64,000 bases of DNA from Pigmentiphaga sp. H8 (lineage in GTDB: Bacteria > Pseudomonadota > Gammaproteobacteria > Burkholderiales > Burkholderiaceae_B): contig NZ_CP033966.1 of the NCBI RefSeq assembly GCF_003854895.1, positions 4,278,001-4,342,000 of the forward strand, written 5' to 3'. The notes beneath the pieces were generated by a model. It searched no databases. It saw only the letters and a list, made by a program, of their open reading frames with translations, and was not told the DNA's origin. Position 1 is the first letter of the stretch; the number at the start of each line of letters is the position of its first letter. Below are positions 60,090 to 64,000 of this stretch, piece after piece. A program made the translations under genes and the position numbers.

Positions 60090-61105
60090 CGGCCGCCTCC
60101 CGCGCTTCCCACCGCCGCGCCGCGCCGGTCGTCGTCTCGCTGGGCGACGACAACGCCCGGCTGTCGAATCTTTGCGGCCCGCTGGACGAGAACCTGCGTC
60201 AGCTGGCCGCCGCCTACGGCGTCGAGCTGGCGCGCCGCGGCCACCGCATCACGCTGGAAGGCGAACGCGCCGACGCGGCCTCGGCGGCACTGCAATATCT
60301 GTACGAACACGCGGACCAGCCGCTGTCGGTGGACCAGCTGCAATTGAACCTGGTCGAGCTGGGGGCGATGACCGCCGCCCACGACACCGACGAGGACACG
60401 CCGCCGCAGGGCGCCCCGGGCGAGACCGAGGTGGTGCTGCGGCTGCCGCGCCGGCAGGACCTGCGCGGCCGCACGCCGCGCCAGCGCGACTACCTGCGCA
60501 ACATCCTGGCGCACGACATTTCTTTCGGCATGGGTCCGGCCGGCACCGGCAAGACCTATCTGGCCGTGGCCTGCGCCGTCGATGCCCTGGAGCGCGAGTC
60601 GGTGCGCCGCATCGTGCTGACGCGGCCCGCGGTCGAAGCGGGCGAGCGGCTGGGTTTCCTGCCGGGCGACCTGACGCAGAAGGTCGACCCCTACCTGCGC
60701 CCGCTGTACGACGCGCTGTACGACCTGATCGGCTTCGAACGCGTGACCAAGCTGTTCGAGAAGCAGACGATAGAGATCGCGCCGCTGGCCTATATGCGCG
60801 GGCGCACGCTGAACCATGCCTTCGTGATCCTGGACGAGGCGCAGAACACCACGCCCGAGCAGATGAAGATGTTCCTGACCCGCATCGGCTTCGGCAGCAA
60901 GGCGGTCATCACCGGCGACCCGTCGCAGGTGGACCTGCCCAAGGGCCAGCGCAGCGGCCTTTTGGATGCCTCGCAGGTGCTGGCCTCGGTGCAGGGCCTG
61001 TCGTTCACCCAGTTCACCAGCGGCGACGTCGTGCGGCACCCGCTGGTGGCGCGCATCGTCGACGCCTACGAGAAACATGGCCAGCAGCAAGCCCCGGGCC
61101 GCTGA
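60086..61105 (+). CDS. phoH: PhoH-family ATPase (YbeZ)
   Basis: 339 aa. The start overlaps the miaB stop (ATGA). An N-terminal KH-like part (LSNLCGPLDENLRQLAAAYGVEL) precedes the ATPase: P-loop GMGPAGTGKTYLA near residue 150, RIVLTRPAVEAGERLGFLPGDLTQKVDPYLRPLYDAL, AFVILDEAQNTTPEQMKMFLTR and ITGDPSQVDLPK. YbeZ is a partner of the endonuclease YbeY, encoded next, in rRNA maturation and ribosome quality control. Confidence 0.95.
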   Translation: MTAASRASHRRAAPVVVSLGDDNARLSNLCGPLDENLRQLAAAYGVELARRGHRITLEGERADAASAALQYLYEHADQPLSVDQLQLNLVELGAMTAAHDTDEDTPPQGAPGETEVVLRLPRRQDLRGRTPRQRDYLRNILAHDISFGMGPAGTGKTYLAVACAVDALERESVRRIVLTRPAVEAGERLGFLPGDLTQKVDPYLRPLYDALYDLIGFERVTKLFEKQTIEIAPLAYMRGRTLNHAFVILDEAQNTTPEQMKMFLTRIGFGSKAVITGDPSQVDLPKGQRSGLLDASQVLASVQGLSFTQFTSGDVVRHPLVARIVDAYEKHGQQQAPGR

Positions 61106-61580
61106 CGCGCCCGCCGCCGCGCCGGCGCTGTCCCTTGCGATCCAGTACGGACGGGAAGAGCCCCGGCTGCCGCGCTGGCGGCTGCGGCGCTGGGTGACCC
61201 AGGCGCTGCGGGCGCCCGAACTGGCCGGCGTGGCGGGGGTCGCCCTGACGCTGCGGCTGGTGGGCGCCGCCGAGGGCCGGCGGTTGAACCGCGATTTCCG
61301 CCAGCGCGACTACGCCACCAACGTGCTGACCTTCGAGTACGGCGCGGATCCGGATGGCGTGGTGGGCGGCGACATCGTGCTGTGCCTGCCGGTGCTGGCT
61401 TCCGAGGCTCGGGCGCAGAAAAAGCCGTTTTTGCATCACGCCGCCCATCTGGTGGTCCACGGCGTGCTGCATTCCCTGGGCTACGACCACCTGAACGACC
61501 GCGACGCCCGGCGGATGGAGGCCCTGGAGACCCGTATCCTGGCCGAGATGGCAATACCCGACCCGTATCGGGTATCCTAA
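61077..61580 (+). CDS. ybeY: endoribonuclease YbeY, 16S rRNA maturation
   Basis: 167 aa from the ATG at 61077, 29 bases inside phoH, so the pair is coupled. The zinc site is HGVLHSLGYDH (H-x3-H-x5-H). DYATNVLTFEYG and GDIVLCLPVLASEA are family blocks. YbeY acts in 16S rRNA 3' end maturation and 70S quality control. The N-terminal 15 residues (ASSKPRAADAPAAAP) are low-complexity and vary between species. Confidence 0.95.
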   Translation: MASSKPRAADAPAAAPALSLAIQYGREEPRLPRWRLRRWVTQALRAPELAGVAGVALTLRLVGAAEGRRLNRDFRQRDYATNVLTFEYGADPDGVVGGDIVLCLPVLASEARAQKKPFLHHAAHLVVHGVLHSLGYDHLNDRDARRMEALETRILAEMAIPDPYRVS

Positions 61581-61608
61581 ACTTTTGCAACACTTGTCCT
61601 ATTGGACG

Positions 61609-62505
61609 ATGTCAGACACCTCCCCTAGTCCGGCGTACGTTTCGCGTACGCCCAAACAACCTCCCAGAACCTTCTTCGAACGGCTTTCGGCGCTGATCCA
61701 CCGCGAACCTGAAGACCGCGAAGACCTCAAGGCCGTGCTCGAGGCCGCCTACAGCCGCGACCTGCTCGACGCCGAGGCGTTGTCCATGATCGAGGGCGTG
61801 CTGGCGGTTTCCGAGCTCACGGCGGGCGACATCATGATCCCGCGCTCGCGCATGGACATGCTGGAAGTCTCGCAGCCCATCGACGTCCTGCTGCCCACCA
61901 TCATCGAGACCGCGCATTCGCGCTTCCCGGTGTTCGAGGACAGCCGCGACAACGTCATCGGCATCCTGCTGGCCAAGGACCTGCTGCGCTACATGATCGA
62001 CCGCGAACTCGACCTGCGCACGCTGCTGCGGCCGGCGGTCTTCATTCCCGAATCCAAGCGGCTGAACGTGCTGCTGCGCGAATTCCGCAGCAATCGCAAC
62101 CATATCGCCATCGTCGTCGACGAGCACGGCGGCACCGCCGGCCTGATCACCATCGAGGACGTGCTCGAGCAGATCGTGGGCGAGATCGAGGACGAGTTCG
62201 ACGACGCCGCCGTCGAGCAGTCCATCTTCCCCGACGGCAAGAACCGCTGGCGGGTCATGGCGCTGACCAACATCCGCCGCTTCAACGAAACCTTCGGCTC
62301 GTCGCTGGACGACGACGAATACGACACCGTGGGCGGCTGGATGGCCGGCACCCTGGGCCGCATCCCCCGGCGCGGCGACCGCATCGAACGCGACGACCTG
62401 CGCATAGACGTGATCCGCGCCGATGCCCGCCGCGCGCTCTGGCTGCGCGTCTCCCGCCTGGCAGCTGGCGCCGCGCCGGCCTCCCCGCTCCCCAACCAAG
62501 GTTGA
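61609..62505 (+). CDS. corC: CorC/HlyC-family CBS-domain protein
   Basis: 298 aa from the ATG at 61609; an in-frame ATG at 61585 is an alternative. No membrane helix. After an N-terminal helix region (ERLSALIHREPEDREDLKAVLEAA) come two CBS domains (TAGDIMIPRSRMDML; DNVIGILLAKDLLRYM; HIAIVVDEHGGTAGLITIEDVLEQIVGEIEDEFD) and the CorC_HlyC transporter-associated domain (TVGGWMAGTLGRIPRRGD). Linked to magnesium/cobalt resistance in enterics and often placed next to lnt, as here. Confidence 0.93.
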   Translation: MSDTSPSPAYVSRTPKQPPRTFFERLSALIHREPEDREDLKAVLEAAYSRDLLDAEALSMIEGVLAVSELTAGDIMIPRSRMDMLEVSQPIDVLLPTIIETAHSRFPVFEDSRDNVIGILLAKDLLRYMIDRELDLRTLLRPAVFIPESKRLNVLLREFRSNRNHIAIVVDEHGGTAGLITIEDVLEQIVGEIEDEFDDAAVEQSIFPDGKNRWRVMALTNIRRFNETFGSSLDDDEYDTVGGWMAGTLGRIPRRGDRIERDDLRIDVIRADARRALWLRVSRLAAGAAPASPLPNQG

Positions 62506-62513
62506 CTCCGCCC

Positions 62514-64000
62514 GTGCCCCTGTCTTATGCCGCGCTGGCCGGAGCGCTGATCCTCGGCATGCTACAGGGGTTGGCCTTCGCGCCCACTCCGTTTCCAGCC
62601 TGGTTCCTGCCGGTGCTGCAGTTATCCACCTTCGGCGGCATGAGCTGGCTGACCTGGCGCGCCACGAGCCTGCGGGGCGCCATATGGATCGGCGCGGCCT
62701 TCGGCGCCGGCACCTTCCTGGTCGGCGTGTCCTGGATCTACATCAGCCTGCACGTCTATGCCTTCATGGCGGCGCCGCTGGCGGCGCTGGGCGTGGGCCT
62801 GCTGGCCGCCTATCTGGCGCTGTATCCCGCGCTGGCCACCGGCGTGGCATGGTGGCTGTCGCAGCGGCCAACCGCCGCGGACGGCCCGGCCCGGCTTGCC
62901 TCGCCGCTGACCTGCGTGCTGGCGATGGCGACGGCCTGGACCGGTGCGGAATGGCTGCGCGGCGTCCTGTTCACCGGGTTCCCCTGGCTCAACATCGGCT
63001 ATGCCCACGTCGACGGCCCGCTGCAAGGCTGGGCACCGCTGCTGGGCGTCTACGGCGTGGCCTTCACCGCCGCGCTGACCGCCTCGGGGCTGGTCTGGGC
63101 GGCCAGCGCCGCCGCCGAGCGCGGCACCGCCAGTCTCGCGGCCGCGCTGCGCCCGGGATGGCGGGCGTCCGCGGCGGCGCTGGCCGTGCTGCTCGTCGGC
63201 ATGGCGGGCGCGGCCTGGAACTGGGTGCGCCCCTACGGCGCGCCGCTGACGGTCCGGCTGGTGCAGGCCAATATCCCGCTGGCCGACAAGTTCGATCCGG
63301 CCCAGATCTGGCAGGGCATGGACCTGCACCGCGATCTGGCCGAGGCGCCGCGGGCCGACGGCAAGCCCATTGCCCTTACGCTGCTGCCCGAGACCGCCGT
63401 GCCGGTATTCCAGGACCAGCTCAGCGCCGAGGCCTGGAAGGAATGGGTGGACAGCGCCGCGCTGCGCGGCGGCACGTTCGCGCTGGGCGTAGCCATGCGC
63501 GACATCCATCCCGACCGCGACTACTACTACAACAGCGTCATCTCGCTCGATGGCCGCAGTTCGCCGGAACAACTGGTAGCCGGCCGCGTCGCGCACCGCT
63601 ACGACAAGCGCCATCTCGTCCCCTTCGGCGAATTCGTGCCGCCCGGCTTCCGCTGGTTCGTGGATGAAATGGTCATGCCGCTGGGCGACTTCGACCGGGG
63701 CCGGGAACGGCAGAAACCGTTCGACATCGGCGGCCAGTACATCGCGATGAACATCTGCTACGAGGACGTGTTCGGCGAGGAACTGCTGCCCGCGGTCCGG
63801 CCCGGCCCGACCGATCCTGGCGCCACCATCCTCGCCAACGTCAGCAACCTGGCCTGGTTCGGCAATTCACTGGCGCTGCCCCAGCACCTGCAGATGTCGC
63901 GCATGCGGGTGCGCGAGACCGGGCGCCCCATGCTGCGCGCCACCAACACCGGCATGACGGCGGTGGTGGACGAGCGGGCGCAGGTGGTGGGCGAACTGGC
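62514..64000 (+). CDS. lnt: apolipoprotein N-acyltransferase, C-terminal end outside the window
   Basis: Starts at a GTG (62514), eight bases after the corC stop, and is still open at the window edge (about 495 codons, near the full family length of 510-560). The N-terminal half is membrane helices (YAALAGALILGMLQGLAFAP, GAAFGAGTFLVGVSWIYISL). The nitrilase-like catalytic domain has Glu293 in LLPETAVPVF, Lys365 in YDKRHLVPFGEFVP and Cys415 in NICYEDVFGEEL, the catalytic triad. Lnt adds the third acyl chain to lipoproteins in the inner membrane; several lipoproteins in this window are clients. Confidence 0.96.
   Translation, partial: MPLSYAALAGALILGMLQGLAFAPTPFPAWFLPVLQLSTFGGMSWLTWRATSLRGAIWIGAAFGAGTFLVGVSWIYISLHVYAFMAAPLAALGVGLLAAYLALYPALATGVAWWLSQRPTAADGPARLASPLTCVLAMATAWTGAEWLRGVLFTGFPWLNIGYAHVDGPLQGWAPLLGVYGVAFTAALTASGLVWAASAAAERGTASLAAALRPGWRASAAALAVLLVGMAGAAWNWVRPYGAPLTVRLVQANIPLADKFDPAQIWQGMDLHRDLAEAPRADGKPIALTLLPETAVPVFQDQLSAEAWKEWVDSAALRGGTFALGVAMRDIHPDRDYYYNSVISLDGRSSPEQLVAGRVAHRYDKRHLVPFGEFVPPGFRWFVDEMVMPLGDFDRGRERQKPFDIGGQYIAMNICYEDVFGEELLPAVRPGPTDPGATILANVSNLAWFGNSLALPQHLQMSRMRVRETGRPMLRATNTGMTAVVDERAQVVGEL

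Overview
The window is GC-rich, densely coded DNA from a betaproteobacterium, most likely an Alcaligenaceae member of the Bordetella/Achromobacter type. Grounds: sucC-sucD and recA-recX lie close together as in Bordetella; there are several Bug-type (TctC-like) solute receptors; a cphA/cphA' pair is present; and the right end carries the conserved miaB-phoH-ybeY-corC-lnt order. The species assignment is an inference. I saw no rRNA, CRISPR array, prophage or insertion sequence.

Layout, left to right. 1-8.7 kb is housekeeping: sucD (partial), sucC, metE with divergent metR, an exported M30-type metallopeptidase, a small exported protein, then recX and recA behind a textbook SOS box. 8.7-13.7 kb is a CoA-dependent dicarboxylate pathway (class III CoA-transferase, GntR/UTRA regulator, CitE-like lyase, double-hotdog MaoC hydratase) divergent from a Bug receptor. 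It fits mesaconate, itaconate or citramalate breakdown. A TctD/TctE-like two-component pair follows. 16-19.1 kb is a Bug receptor, VanB-like reductase and Rieske oxygenase operon under a divergent LysR. An MHS-family symporter follows.

22.2-41.7 kb is the most unusual part. Two cyanophycin synthetase paralogues sit at its centre. CphA is complete; CphA' has lost its Mur-type P-loop lysine and the last Mur domain. Around them are a divergent ABC exporter with a zinc ribbon plus a DUF1854 protein; a coupled operon of class III aminotransferase, FemAB/GNAT-like transferase and arginase-fold enzyme; and a seven-gene operon with HAD phosphatase, alpha/beta hydrolase, two ArnE/ArnF-like four-helix proteins and a DegT aminotransferase. 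The parts of one tripartite exporter lie at the two ends: ATPase and adaptor at 22.2-23.9 kb, outer-membrane channel and permease at 39.2-41.7 kb. The arrangement suggests one system that makes, modifies and moves an amino-acid-based or lipid-linked product. That is a hypothesis.

41.7-48.9 kb holds an exported spermidine-synthase-fold protein, an RcnB-like protein, a second Rieske oxygenase with a LivK-type receptor and divergent LysR, a Tat-exported PhoD phosphatase and a small WYL-like protein. 49-57.7 kb is a sulfatase / formylglycine-generating enzyme / sulfatase operon whose sulfatases are lipoproteins with dockerin-like calcium-binding tails. It faces a NarL-type response regulator, a membrane histidine kinase and a small cysteine-rich secreted protein. 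57.7-58.7 kb has an orphan HicB with a possible scrap of HicA, a tRNA-Met with its own promoter and terminator, and a candidate small RNA. The window ends in miaB-phoH-ybeY-corC-lnt, with lnt cut by the edge.
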